DNA of 64,000 nucleotides from Micavibrio sp. UBA7689 (lineage in GTDB: Bacteria; Pseudomonadota; Alphaproteobacteria; Micavibrionales; Micavibrionaceae): positions 433 through 64,432 of the forward strand of contig DLGR01000045.1 in NCBI GenBank assembly GCA_002482805.1, written 5' to 3'. The translations under genes were made by a program, and so were the position numbers. Position 1 is the stretch's first letter. Each line of letters starts with the position of its first letter. Positions 36,334-45,130 of the stretch are shown in pieces. The notes below the pieces were generated by a model. That model was given only the letters and a program-made list of their open reading frames with translations. It ran no database searches and had not been told where the DNA came from.

Positions 36334-36614
36334 ATCTTGCAAAGACATTCAAGAATTTCTTTAACCGCAGGATCTTTGATCGAATAATAAATGGTCTGGG
36401 CTTCGCGGCGGGTTTCGACAACACCGTCACGGCGCAAGCGCGCCAGATGTTGGGATAGAGCGGACTGACTCAAACCGACTTGTTGTTCCAGATCGCCGAC
36501 GTTTTTTTCGCCGCGCACGAGCAGACAAACAATGAGCAGACGTTTTTCGTTGGCCAGCGCTTTTAAAAGAGCGGCCGCCTTTTCCGTTTGCTGTTCGAGT
36601 TTTACCAAATCCAT
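36315..36614 (-). CDS. ArsR-family regulator, resembling BigR/SqrR sulfide sensors
   Basis: A 99-residue winged-helix repressor: KALANEKRLLIVCLLVRGE, the recognition helix LSQSALSQHLARLRRDGVVE and the wing RREAQTIYYSI. The sequence around Cys30 aligns with the persulfide-sensing cysteine of BigR/SqrR. The second sensing cysteine of those proteins aligns with Ser96, but three other cysteines (90, 92, 99) lie close by. A metal-sensing role is the alternative. No operon partner shares its strand downstream. The 233-base gap upstream is AT-rich and holds one imperfect operator-like repeat (AGGTT/AACCT, 36749-36766). Confidence 0.82.
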   Translation of the reverse strand: MDLVKLEQQTEKAAALLKALANEKRLLIVCLLVRGEKNVGDLEQQVGLSQSALSQHLARLRRDGVVETRREAQTIYYSIKDPAVKEILECLCKIYSSMC

Positions 36615-36847
36615 GTCCGTAACTTTCAGACGTCACACTTTGTAACAACTATAAGTATGCACGTTTTTAAAATGTCGGGTTTTTCGGTTTTTAAAAAATC
36701 TAAAAAATGACAGTAATACGCGGTGTTTTTATAAGTAAATTATAATATAGGTTGTAATCTTAACCTGATAGATGAACGATTTTTTGAAATTAATCAATCA
36801 AGATAACGTAGCCCAAACTAACTTTTTAATGTCGGGGAACAGACCTA

Positions 36848-37639
36848 TCAGTCGGATACGCGGCCTTTTGCGGGCAATTCCCCCAATATTTTCTGTGCGA
36901 TACAGTCGGGCAACACCGATAAAAGCCATGCTGAAAATTGTGTGGGTAAAGGAAAAGCGATCCTGCCATTGTTTACGGACAGACCCTTGGCGATGATTTT
37001 GGCAGCCTTTTCGGCGCTCATGAAAAAGGGCATGCGGAAATCATTGGCGGCAGTCATACGCGATTCCACAAAACCAGGCATGATGACGTTTATCTTCACG
37101 CCGCTCTTTCTTACCGCGCCGCGCAAAGCCTCACCATAGAAACGTACCGCGCCTTTGGAAGCGCTGTAGGCAGGCGCGCCTGGAAAGCCGCGATATCCCG
37201 CCAGCGAGGAAATGATGGCGATCTGCCCTTTCCCGCGCGCCGTAAAACGCGGCAACGCGGGCGCGATCGTGTTGATCACACCCATCAGGTTCACATCGAA
37301 AATATGACGGGCCTGATCTATAGGCTCGCCTTCCATCACGCCGCCGGTACCGCCGGAAATTCCGGCATTGGCGATGATGAGATCAATGGGGTGCGCCGCG
37401 TCCGCGTCTTCGATCCATTCTTTCATTTTAGTTTGATCGGTGACGGAAATGAGCGCTGTCTCCACGATCGCCCCTTGGGCGCGGCATGCGCTCGCCGTTT
37501 CGGCCAGTCGCTGTTCGTTGCGGCCCGAGATGAATAGGAATACGCCGCCCTTCGCATAATGCAGCGCGAGCGCGCGCCCTATACCGCTGGAGGCGCCGGT
37601 GATCAGGACGGAACGGGGGGCGGGGGATTTTTCGAACAT
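36848..37639 (-). CDS. Short-chain dehydrogenase/reductase
   Basis: A 263-residue classical SDR. The nucleotide-binding motif is TGASSGIG near residues 14-21, NAG occurs in the third strand (IANAGISGG), and the catalytic Ser-Tyr-Lys set is ISSLAGYRG followed by YSASKGAVRFYGEALR. The residues after the second strand (SGRNEQR) favour NADP. The substrate is unknown. The ATG at 37639 is preferred to a longer frame because it begins the fold directly and has a purine-rich site upstream. It diverges from gmk. Confidence 0.87.
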   Translation of the reverse strand: MFEKSPAPRSVLITGASSGIGRALALHYAKGGVFLFISGRNEQRLAETASACRAQGAIVETALISVTDQTKMKEWIEDADAAHPIDLIIANAGISGGTGGVMEGEPIDQARHIFDVNLMGVINTIAPALPRFTARGKGQIAIISSLAGYRGFPGAPAYSASKGAVRFYGEALRGAVRKSGVKINVIMPGFVESRMTAANDFRMPFFMSAEKAAKIIAKGLSVNNGRIAFPLPTQFSAWLLSVLPDCIAQKILGELPAKGRVSD

Positions 37640-37738
37640 GGGAAACCCTATCATTCCTTTGCAAAAACAGGAAGAAGGGCTTTGCATCGCGCATCGCGCC
37701 CGTTAGACTGAGGGCAGTTCGAACCACAGAGTTATTTT

Positions 37739-38374
37739 ATGGATACGCCCCTTCAAAGACGCGGCCTTATGTATGTTCTTTCCTCGCCCTCCGGCGCTGG
37801 CAAAACCACCATCACGCGCGCTATTCTAAATAACAATACCGGCCTCGAAATGTCGGTTTCGGCAACGACGCGCCAGCGCCGCCCCGGTGAAGTCGACGGT
37901 CAGGATTATTATTTCGTCGATATCCCGCAATTCAACGCCATGGTCGAAGGCGGCGAGATGCTTGAACACGCCAAAGTCTTCGGCAACTATTACGGCACGC
38001 CGCGCCTTCCCGTCGAACAAGCCTTGGCGCGCGGCAACGATGTGATTTTCGACATTGAATGGCAGGGCACACAGCAACTGCGCGAAATAGCGCGCGACGA
38101 TCTGGTCACTGTTTTCATTTTGCCGCCCAACGCCAAAGAACTCGAACGCCGCTTGCGTTCCCGCGCGCAGGACACGGATGAAACGATCCGTCACCGCATG
38201 GGCAAGGCCGCGGACGAAATGACCCATTATTCGGAATATGATTATGTTCTGATCAACAACAATGTTGAAATCGCAATCCAGCAGGCGCAAACCATTCTGG
38301 ATGCGGAGCGTCTGAAACGCACGAGACTGTCAGGTATTTCCGATTTTGTACGCGGGCTCAAAGACGGTCTTTAG
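37739..38374 (+). CDS. gmk: Guanylate kinase
   Basis: This enzyme phosphorylates GMP to GDP with ATP in the cytoplasm, feeding GTP and (p)ppGpp pools. It has 211 residues, the normal length. The P-loop is SSPSGAGKTT (16-25), the GMP-binding region holds SATTRQRRPGEVDGQDYYFV, and DIEWQGTQQL and RLRSRAQDTDE follow as in other Gmk proteins. Its end overlaps the end of rsmA by 17 bases on the opposite strand. Confidence 0.96.
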   Translation: MDTPLQRRGLMYVLSSPSGAGKTTITRAILNNNTGLEMSVSATTRQRRPGEVDGQDYYFVDIPQFNAMVEGGEMLEHAKVFGNYYGTPRLPVEQALARGNDVIFDIEWQGTQQLREIARDDLVTVFILPPNAKELERRLRSRAQDTDETIRHRMGKAADEMTHYSEYDYVLINNNVEIAIQQAQTILDAERLKRTRLSGISDFVRGLKDGL

Positions 38375-39218
38375 ACGCAAGCCGCGTCAGCGCGGCAAAG
38401 TCCTCGATATTTAATTCTTCCGCCCGTGCTTCTTCGCGAAGGCCCAGCATTTGCACCAGACCCATGTAATCTTTCAATGACCCGCGGATCATCTTGCGGC
38501 GCTGGCCGAAAGCGGCGGCGGTAATTTTTTCCATGGTGGAAAAATCGCCCTCCACCTTTCCGCGCGGCTTCAACCGCACGATCGAGGAGGTCACTTTCGG
38601 AGGCGGCGTAAAGGCGGCGGACGGCACATCGAAGAGCAGCTTTGCTTCACACAGCCATTGGGCAAGGATCGACAAGCGTCCGTATGCTTTCGTAGATGGC
38701 TTGGCCACGATCCTTTGCGCAACTTCCTTTTGGAACATCAAAATCATTTCGCGGTATTGCGCCGGATTCGCATGGACTTCTTCGAGCCAGCCCGTGAGCA
38801 ACGGCGTCGCTATATTGTAGGGAAGATTGGCGACGATCACGAAAGGTCCCGTTGCACTGAACTGTGCGGCCAGCGCTGGAAGTTTTGTATTCAAGGCATC
38901 CGCATGGGCGATTTCCAGACGCCCTTCGGATGCTTCCTTCAAACTTTGTAAAGCCTCTATCGCACGCGTGTCATATTCTATGGCGATTACTTTTTTTGCA
39001 CCCGCAGACAATATACCGCGCGTCAGTCCGCCGGGACCGGGGCCGATTTCAAAAACGGTTGCGTCTTTTACATCACCCGCAGCGCGGGCAATTTTGGCCG
39101 TTAGGTTAAGATCGAGCAGAAAATTTTGCCCCAGAGATTTTTCCGCGCGAAGATTATGTTCGCGGATGATATCCCGTAGCGGCGGTAAGGAAGATATAAG
39201 GTCGGGTGTATCAGACAC
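38358..39218 (-). CDS. rsmA: 16S rRNA dimethyladenosine transferase
   Basis: RsmA (KsgA) dimethylates two adjacent adenosines in helix 45 of 16S rRNA, a late ribosome assembly step. The 286-residue protein shows EKSLGQNFLLD, the SAM motif VFEIGPGPGGLTRGIL, AIEYDTRAIEAL and the catalytic IVANLPYNIATPLL, all canonical. Its start overlaps the end of the SurA-like gene by eight bases. Usually pdxA sits between surA and rsmA in proteobacteria; here it is absent. Confidence 0.96.
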   Translation of the reverse strand: MSDTPDLISSLPPLRDIIREHNLRAEKSLGQNFLLDLNLTAKIARAAGDVKDATVFEIGPGPGGLTRGILSAGAKKVIAIEYDTRAIEALQSLKEASEGRLEIAHADALNTKLPALAAQFSATGPFVIVANLPYNIATPLLTGWLEEVHANPAQYREMILMFQKEVAQRIVAKPSTKAYGRLSILAQWLCEAKLLFDVPSAAFTPPPKVTSSIVRLKPRGKVEGDFSTMEKITAAAFGQRRKMIRGSLKDYMGLVQMLGLREEARAEELNIEDFAALTRLASKDRL

Positions 39219-40146
39219 GACGGTCTATGAAAGCAGCGGATTTCAGATCGAGCAGCGTTCTTTGCTGGATACGGTCAAGACGTTCGTAGCCGATAGCGTT
39301 CGTCAGCTCTTCGCGCGGCGGAATCGATTCTTCCGTTAATGTACGTTTTTTGATCAGTGTGATGACATACAAACCGTTGCCGGATTTGATAGGGTCGCTC
39401 ACCGCGCCTTCTTGCATCGTGAGCAAAACAGCATCCAGTGCAGGATCAAGATATCCCGCCTGTATCCAACCCAGATTACCGCCTTTTTCCGCGCCTGCGG
39501 CTTTTGAGAATTGCGCGGCCACAGGACCGAACGGCGCTTTTTTCGCCTGCAATTCTTTGGCCATGCGCTGTGCGAATTGCATGGTTTCGGCATTACGCTT
39601 CGGCTGGTCGAGCGGCAAATAAATTTCGGCGACCAAATATTCCGTCTGTCCGATTTTGTTTTTTAGGCGGTCGATGCGTTGCTGGATATCGCTGTCCTTC
39701 ACCTCGATCTGGCCGCGCAAAACATCCTTCACAACTTTGTTCCACGCAAGTTGTGCCCTGATCTGCGCGAGCAGTGTTTCTTTGGGCACACCGCTTTTTT
39801 CGAGCAGCACCAGAAATTGTTCGGGCGCATATTTGTTCTGTTCCGCGATGGTTTTGACGCCATCCATGACTTCTTCTTCGGACACTTCGATTTTGTTGCG
39901 GCGCGCTTCCTGAAGTTTCAATTGATCGTCGATCAAACCTTCGACGACTTGCGTTTGAATCTTGGCGCGGATTTCAGGATTGTTGGGAAGACCCGAAGAG
40001 ACCATCACCAGCTTCATCCGGTCCTGCACATCCGTCATGGAAATTGCTTCGTCGTTCACGACAGCGGCGATGCCGATGCTTTGTTCGGCGCGCGCAGGCA
40101 CGGCAAACGAAGCGGCAATCAACAACAATGCGAAGAAATATTTCAT
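39211..40146 (-). CDS. surA: SurA-like periplasmic peptidyl-prolyl isomerase/chaperone
   Basis: A 311-residue exported chaperone for outer-membrane proteins. MKYFFALLLIAASFAVPARA is the signal peptide. The SurA N-terminal domain (about 25-165) is followed by one parvulin domain (about 170-275) with GGNLGWIQAGYLDPALD and GLYVITLIKKR. E. coli SurA has two parvulin domains, so this is the shorter alphaproteobacterial form. The ATG at 40146 is taken rather than one six codons upstream because it begins the signal peptide and follows AAGG at a good distance. It is likely co-transcribed with rsmA. Confidence 0.88.
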   Translation of the reverse strand: MKYFFALLLIAASFAVPARAEQSIGIAAVVNDEAISMTDVQDRMKLVMVSSGLPNNPEIRAKIQTQVVEGLIDDQLKLQEARRNKIEVSEEEVMDGVKTIAEQNKYAPEQFLVLLEKSGVPKETLLAQIRAQLAWNKVVKDVLRGQIEVKDSDIQQRIDRLKNKIGQTEYLVAEIYLPLDQPKRNAETMQFAQRMAKELQAKKAPFGPVAAQFSKAAGAEKGGNLGWIQAGYLDPALDAVLLTMQEGAVSDPIKSGNGLYVITLIKKRTLTEESIPPREELTNAIGYERLDRIQQRTLLDLKSAAFIDRRV

Positions 40147-40194
40147 ACCTATACCCTTAATCATGCTTTTTTGTAGCCTATAGTTGCGGCGACA

Positions 40195-41151
40195 TTAAGC
40201 CCTTTTCTTGTCCCCGAAACGCCCGCCCGGGCGATACCGCGCCAGATAGGTGGGCAAAATCACATCCGTTGCTGTAGATGTAACGCCGAGATCGGCAAGA
40301 CCCTTCGCGCCCTGTGACACCACATTGTCGGTTTTCAGGGATTCGACCTGATCGGCCGTCAAAGGCGGTTTGGGCAAGATGGAGAAAAGACATCCCTGCA
40401 TCTTCGCGACGCCCCAAGGCAGGGTGATGAGCATCGGTTTTCTGCCGGTAAAGCTTTTGATTTTTTCAAACAGTTGCCGGAAAGTATAGATATCAGGTCC
40501 GCCGAGTTCGTACGTGCCACCGATGGCGGATTCCTGGGATACAGCCGCAATAACCGCATCCGCCACATCGCCCACATACACGGGCTGGAAACGCGTTTTG
40601 CCGCCGCCGATAAGGGGCAGTACGGGCAGTATAGTTGCCATACGGGCGAACAAGTTGAAGAACCCGTCTTCCACGCCGAACACGACCGAGGGGCGCAAAA
40701 TGGTCGCGCCTTTGTAATTTTCGGCGATAGCGCGTTCTCCCGCCAGTTTCGATTTTCCGTATTTTGATTTAGATGTATCGCAACCCAGAGCGGATATATG
40801 GATGAAACGCCCGACTTTTTCGTTGGCGCAGGCTTTGGCTATACGGCGTGGCAATTCGGTATGAACACGGGCGAAACAGTTTTTGCCCTTTTCGAAAAGT
40901 ATGCCGACGCAATTTACCACGAGGTCACAGCCGCGTACGGCGCTGGCAAGGCTGGCATCGTCGCTGTATTGACACGCAAAAGGCACAATCTGGCCGACAT
41001 TCCCTGCAGTGCGCAAAAAATAGGCCCGTTCCGGTACGCGTGTTGCCACTTTTATGGTGTAGCCTTGTTTCGCTAGTCCGCGCACGATCTGGCGTCCGAC
41101 AAATCCGGTGCCGCCGAAAACGCAGGCCATTTTGTATGAATCCGTTCTCAT
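40195..41151 (-). CDS. Complex I NDUFA9-like NAD(P)-binding protein
   Basis: A 318-residue extended-SDR-fold protein related to NDUFA9, an accessory subunit of mitochondrial complex I, and to its alphaproteobacterial homologues. VFGGTGFVGRQIVRGLAK binds the nucleotide phosphate; HISALGCDTSKSKYGKSKLA keeps the YxxxK-like element; ILRPSVVFGVEDGFFN is characteristic. In bacteria its role in complex I assembly is inferred. No nuo genes are in the window. The ATG at 41151 is favoured over a 27-codon longer frame. It lies 48 bases upstream of the surA start on the same strand. Confidence 0.85.
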   Translation of the reverse strand: MRTDSYKMACVFGGTGFVGRQIVRGLAKQGYTIKVATRVPERAYFLRTAGNVGQIVPFACQYSDDASLASAVRGCDLVVNCVGILFEKGKNCFARVHTELPRRIAKACANEKVGRFIHISALGCDTSKSKYGKSKLAGERAIAENYKGATILRPSVVFGVEDGFFNLFARMATILPVLPLIGGGKTRFQPVYVGDVADAVIAAVSQESAIGGTYELGGPDIYTFRQLFEKIKSFTGRKPMLITLPWGVAKMQGCLFSILPKPPLTADQVESLKTDNVVSQGAKGLADLGVTSTATDVILPTYLARYRPGGRFGDKKRA

Positions 41152-41231
41152 TTTATATCTTTGCAAGGGTTGGCGTTTATCCGATAATAACCAAATATGA
41201 TTTTTAGCTTGTTTTCTGGCACAATAAAACA

Positions 41232-42287
41232 ATGACTTGTTTTTCCATACATAAAAATTTCCGGCTCCTGCTGATACTGCTCCTGATCGGCATTACCGCG
41301 GGCGGTTATTATACATCCGCTTACGCGGGCAATAATAACGCCGCACAAGAATCCGAAGAGACAGACGCACCCGCCGATGAAGATGCCGCCCTAGAGGGCA
41401 GCGATGGGGAAGGTGCGGATTCGAGCGTTCCCAAACCCGGTTCCGCAGCGGCACTAAAAGAACTCCAGCGCGTGGATTCGCCGATCGTTGTCGAACTATA
41501 CACCGCGTCTGATTGTACATCGTGCGTATTCGCGGACCGTATGCTGTACGATGCGTCACAGGAAAAAAATGTCATCGCGCTTTCCTGTCATATCACCGAT
41601 CTGGATTCGGTTGACAAAAAAGGCAATCCGCAAGGAAGCGCGAAACCCGGACCGATGGATCCGTGCGTGTTTCGCCAATGGACCTATTCCGCCAAGCAGA
41701 TCATGAACAACCCCGAAGAAGTTTCGATGAAGGTTCCCACATTCATCTTCAACGGCGATGACCGCGTCGGCGCGCGCGACCTCGATTATTTCTCGGCGGC
41801 GTTGAATTCATACCGCTATGCACCGAAAAACAGAACGCTCGAGGCTTTGGTACGCTGGAAGGATAACGATACGCTTTCCATCATGCTTCCCGAAGGCGTG
41901 AAGAAAAGAAAGAGAAGCGTTATCAATGCCAGTGTATGGCTGGTACGTTATCGCGATATGAAAGTTGAAAAAATAAACGACGGCGTCAACAAAGGACGCG
42001 TGCTCCGCTTCTCCAACATCATTCAGGACATCAAACATATCGGCAAATGGCACGGCGCCATACGGACGATGGAAATCGATGTTCCGCCCCCCCAAGGCGG
42101 CAAGGACCGCGGCGGTTATGTCGTGCTGGTGGGTGAAATGCTGGGCGAACGCATCATGGTGGCAGGCAAGGTGAACGATTATCCGATGGCGTCCGATTTG
42201 AACAAAGCCGTGCCCGCACCCCAGCCTAAAGCGCCTTCACCCAAACCTGCGCCGGATGTGCCGCCGGCGCCGCCGCCAGCCGAATAA
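41232..42287 (+). CDS. DUF1223-type secreted thioredoxin-fold protein
   Basis: A 351-residue protein with an uncleaved or signal segment at about 11-32 (LLLILLLIGITAGGYYTSAYA region), an acidic spacer, then a thioredoxin-like DUF1223 domain from about 80 to 285. The hallmark is VVELYTASDCTSCVFADRML, where two cysteines (C-T-S-C) form a possible redox pair, and PTFIFNGDDRVGARD. The C-terminus is a proline/lysine-rich tail. Function of the family is not established; location is likely periplasmic. It is divergent from the NDUFA9-like gene (80 bases) and converges on uvrD with abutting stops. Confidence 0.8.
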   Translation: MTCFSIHKNFRLLLILLLIGITAGGYYTSAYAGNNNAAQESEETDAPADEDAALEGSDGEGADSSVPKPGSAAALKELQRVDSPIVVELYTASDCTSCVFADRMLYDASQEKNVIALSCHITDLDSVDKKGNPQGSAKPGPMDPCVFRQWTYSAKQIMNNPEEVSMKVPTFIFNGDDRVGARDLDYFSAALNSYRYAPKNRTLEALVRWKDNDTLSIMLPEGVKKRKRSVINASVWLVRYRDMKVEKINDGVNKGRVLRFSNIIQDIKHIGKWHGAIRTMEIDVPPPQGGKDRGGYVVLVGEMLGERIMVAGKVNDYPMASDLNKAVPAPQPKAPSPKPAPDVPPAPPPAE

Positions 42288-44525
42288 TCAGTCTGCTTTT
42301 GTAACGAAAGAATCCATCACGCGTTTTGTGCCGCTTTTGCCAAAGTTGATGTCGAGCTTTTGCCCGTCCATATGAATGACGGTGCCATGCCCGAATTTTT
42401 CGTGGAACACTTTATCGCCGCGGGAAAATCCGTTCTGGTTGGTAACATCTGCTTTGGATGAAACTTTGCTGGACACGCCGTCGATATAAGACGTTTTCCG
42501 TGCGGCATATTCCACGCCGAAACCCGATGAATCCCAGTGCGACGACCTACCGCCCGCATTACCATGCAATCCCGTTTCCGCCTGCACATCGATATGGTCT
42601 TCAGGCAATTCATCCACGAAACGCGACGGAATGGCAGACATCCAGTTGCCGTACATGCGGCGATTCGCTACGTGCGAAATATAGGCTCGTTCGCGCGCAC
42701 GCGTGATGCCTACATAAGCAAGTCGGCGTTCTTCTTCCAAACCTTTCAATCCGTTTTCGTCCATGGAACGCTGGGACGGAAACAAGCCCTCTTCCCAACC
42801 CGGCAAAAACACACATTTAAATTCGAGCCCCTTTGCGCCGTGCAGCGTCATGATACTGACCTGTTCTGTGCCGGCATCGTTGTTCTGCGCTTCCATCACC
42901 AAGGACACGTGCTCGAGAAACACGGGAAGGTTTTCGAATTCTTCCATCCCCGAAACAAGTTCCTTCAAGTTCTCCAGACGCCCCGGCGCTTCGGGGGACT
43001 TATCACCCTGCCACATCGCCGTGTAGCCGCTCTCATCGAGGATATGTTTGGCCAAATCCGTATGCGACGTGTTGGATGCCATGGAGCGCCAGCGTTCGAA
43101 ATCGTCGACCAGTTTCATGATAGTCGTTTTGACTTTGGGCTTCAGTTCATCCGTTTGCATCAAATCCTGCAAGGCGGAATAAAGACTGATCCCTTTTGCG
43201 CGTGCATGCGTGTACAGAGTTTGCACCGTGGTATCGCCGAGCCCTCGTTTGGGCGTATTGATGATGCGCTCCAACGCCAGATCGTCATTGGGTTGGTTGA
43301 CCACGCGCATGTAGGCCAGTGCATCGCGTATTTCCATGCGCTCGTAGAATCGCGGACCGCCGATGACACGGTAAGGCAATCCAAGCTGGATAAATCTTTC
43401 TTCAAATTCACGCGTCTGGAATCCGGCGCGAACCAATACCGCTATATCATCCAGCGAATATTTCTTGAATTGCAGCGCTTCGATTTCCTCTCCGACCCAG
43501 CGCGCTTCGGCTTCGCCGTCCCACAGGCCGCGCACTTTTATTTTTTCACCATCGCCGTGGCTGGTGAAAAGCTGTTTGCCCAGACGGCCTTCATTGTTTG
43601 CGATGACCGCGTTGGCAGCGGACAGGATATTGCCTGTCGATCTGTAATTTTCTTCGAGACGGATGATGGCGGCACCCGGAAAGTCTTTTTCAAAGCGCAA
43701 GATGTTGTCCACCTCCGCGCCGCGCCAGCCATAGATCGATTGGTCGTCATCGCCCACACAGCAGATATTGTTCGATCCCTGCGCCAGCAATCTGAGCCAC
43801 AAATATTGCGCCACGTTCGTATCCTGATACTCATCCACCAGAATATATTTGAACCGGCGGTGGTAATCGGCCAGCACATCTGCGTTGCGCGGATCTTTTA
43901 ATATATGGATCATGTGCAAAAGCAGATCGCCGAAATCGCACGCATTGAGCGTTTTCAAACGCTGCTGGTATTGCGCATAGATAGAGCCAAGCTTACCACC
44001 CGCCAGATCACCCGTTTGATCAGGCCCCACTTGCGCGGGCATCCAGCCTTTGTCTTTCCAGCTGGAAATTTTATCCGCCAGCATCTTCGCGGGCCATTTT
44101 TTCGTGTCGATATTTTCCGCTTCCATCAATTGTTTAATCAAGCGGACTTGGTCGTCCTGATCGAGAATCGTGAAAGAAGATTGCAATCCCACAAGGTCTG
44201 CATGTCTGCGCAACATACGTGCCGCCAGCGCGTGGAACGTACCGAGCCACCAGCCCTCTACAGGCGCACCGCCCATCAATGAGCTGACGCGGTGTTTCAT
44301 TTCCTGTGCGGCCTTGTTCGTAAATGTCACGGCCAATATTTGCCCAGGGAAAGCAAGGTTGCTGCGGAGCAAATGAGCAAGACGTGTTACCAGCACGCGT
44401 GTTTTTCCCGTGCCTGCACCCGCCAAAACCAGCACTGGACCTTCAGTGGTTTCCACCGCCTGACGTTGCGCATCGTTTAAGGAATTGAGAACGGAATCGG
44501 ACAAGGGGGCGGGGGCGTTTTGCAT
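42288..44525 (-). CDS. uvrD: ATP-dependent DNA helicase UvrD/PcrA
   Basis: A 745-residue superfamily 1A 3'-5' helicase acting in nucleotide excision and mismatch repair and in clearing RNA polymerase or recombinase from DNA. Motif I AGAGTGKT is at 35-42; VDEYQDTN (II), GDDDQSIYGWRGAE (III), NYRSTGNIL (IV), MTLHGAKGLEF (V) and VGITRARERAYISH (VI) follow in order. The C-terminus is a Tudor-like domain (KVFHEKFGHGTVIHMDGQKL) as in PcrA. The ATG at 44525 removes a non-conserved 25-residue extension that would overlap mntR. It lies 46 bases after mntR on the same strand. Confidence 0.94.
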   Translation of the reverse strand: MQNAPAPLSDSVLNSLNDAQRQAVETTEGPVLVLAGAGTGKTRVLVTRLAHLLRSNLAFPGQILAVTFTNKAAQEMKHRVSSLMGGAPVEGWWLGTFHALAARMLRRHADLVGLQSSFTILDQDDQVRLIKQLMEAENIDTKKWPAKMLADKISSWKDKGWMPAQVGPDQTGDLAGGKLGSIYAQYQQRLKTLNACDFGDLLLHMIHILKDPRNADVLADYHRRFKYILVDEYQDTNVAQYLWLRLLAQGSNNICCVGDDDQSIYGWRGAEVDNILRFEKDFPGAAIIRLEENYRSTGNILSAANAVIANNEGRLGKQLFTSHGDGEKIKVRGLWDGEAEARWVGEEIEALQFKKYSLDDIAVLVRAGFQTREFEERFIQLGLPYRVIGGPRFYERMEIRDALAYMRVVNQPNDDLALERIINTPKRGLGDTTVQTLYTHARAKGISLYSALQDLMQTDELKPKVKTTIMKLVDDFERWRSMASNTSHTDLAKHILDESGYTAMWQGDKSPEAPGRLENLKELVSGMEEFENLPVFLEHVSLVMEAQNNDAGTEQVSIMTLHGAKGLEFKCVFLPGWEEGLFPSQRSMDENGLKGLEEERRLAYVGITRARERAYISHVANRRMYGNWMSAIPSRFVDELPEDHIDVQAETGLHGNAGGRSSHWDSSGFGVEYAARKTSYIDGVSSKVSSKADVTNQNGFSRGDKVFHEKFGHGTVIHMDGQKLDINFGKSGTKRVMDSFVTKAD

Positions 44526-44571
44526 GGGATAGAAATAGCCTCCGCGCCATGTAGAAGCAAGGTTTTTAGGA

Positions 44572-45009
44572 CTATTTCTTCTTTTTGGCGAAGGCGGCAA
44601 AAGCCTTTAACGTTTCGGGGCTGATATGATGTTCCACCCCTTCGGCGTCCAGTTCCGCAGTGCGCGCAGATACGCCGATGGATTTTAAAAATCCGACAAC
44701 GATTTCGTGGCGCGATTTGCAAGCCTCGGCCATCTTCTGGCCCTTGGGCGTCAAAAACAACGATCTGTATTTTTCGTTGGTGACGAAGCCTTCTTTGTTC
44801 AGTCGCGCAATTGTCTTGTTTACGGTCGCATGTGTCACGCCGAAAGCGGAGGCCAGATCCACAACGCGGGCCTCGCCTTTTTCGGCGATGAGGTCTGCGA
44901 TCATCTCGACATAATCTTCCGCGGTTTCGGTTTGGTGCGCTTCGCGCACCTGTTCAAAAGCGGCAGAACGCACTTCGGTGCGCAGGTTTTTGTTCGATGG
45001 AGTGGCCAT
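44572..45009 (-). CDS. mntR: Manganese-responsive regulator MntR (DtxR family)
   Basis: A 145-residue DtxR-family repressor that binds Mn2+ and shuts off manganese uptake. The winged helix is at about 30-85 with DLASAFGVTHATVNKTIARL as helix-turn-helix. The dimerisation/metal domain contains HEIVVGFLKSIGV and EGVEHHISPETL with the metal ligands. It lacks the SH3-like domain of DtxR, as usual for MntR. It is divergent from mntH across 121 bases holding twin palindromes, a typical self-contained manganese switch. Confidence 0.9.
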   Translation of the reverse strand: MATPSNKNLRTEVRSAAFEQVREAHQTETAEDYVEMIADLIAEKGEARVVDLASAFGVTHATVNKTIARLNKEGFVTNEKYRSLFLTPKGQKMAEACKSRHEIVVGFLKSIGVSARTAELDAEGVEHHISPETLKAFAAFAKKKK

Positions 45010-45073
45010 ACCCCATTTTCAGCGCATTTTGGAACCGATGTCAATTTTAACCGTATATGAGAGGAACCAATTG

Positions 45074-45106
45074 TAGCCTTGGCTAAGTTTTTTGTTGCCT
45101 AGGCTA
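45074..45106. promoter_or_regulatory. Twin MntR-type operators between mntR and mntH
   Basis: Two near-palindromes, TAGCCTTGGCTA (45074-45085) and TTGCCTAGGCTA (45095-45106), have centres 21 bases apart, two helical turns, which would place two dimers on one face of the DNA. TATAAT at 45124-45129 lies too close to the ATG at 45131 to be a normal mntH -10 element, so the promoter itself is unresolved. Confidence 0.65.
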
Positions 45107-45130
45107 CATTTTACGGGATAGACTATAATC

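Noticed and set aside
36749..36766. AGGTT/AACCT inverted repeat in the ArsR-SDR gap
   Set aside because: Only five bases per arm with an eight-base spacer; too weak in AT-rich sequence to call a separate operator.
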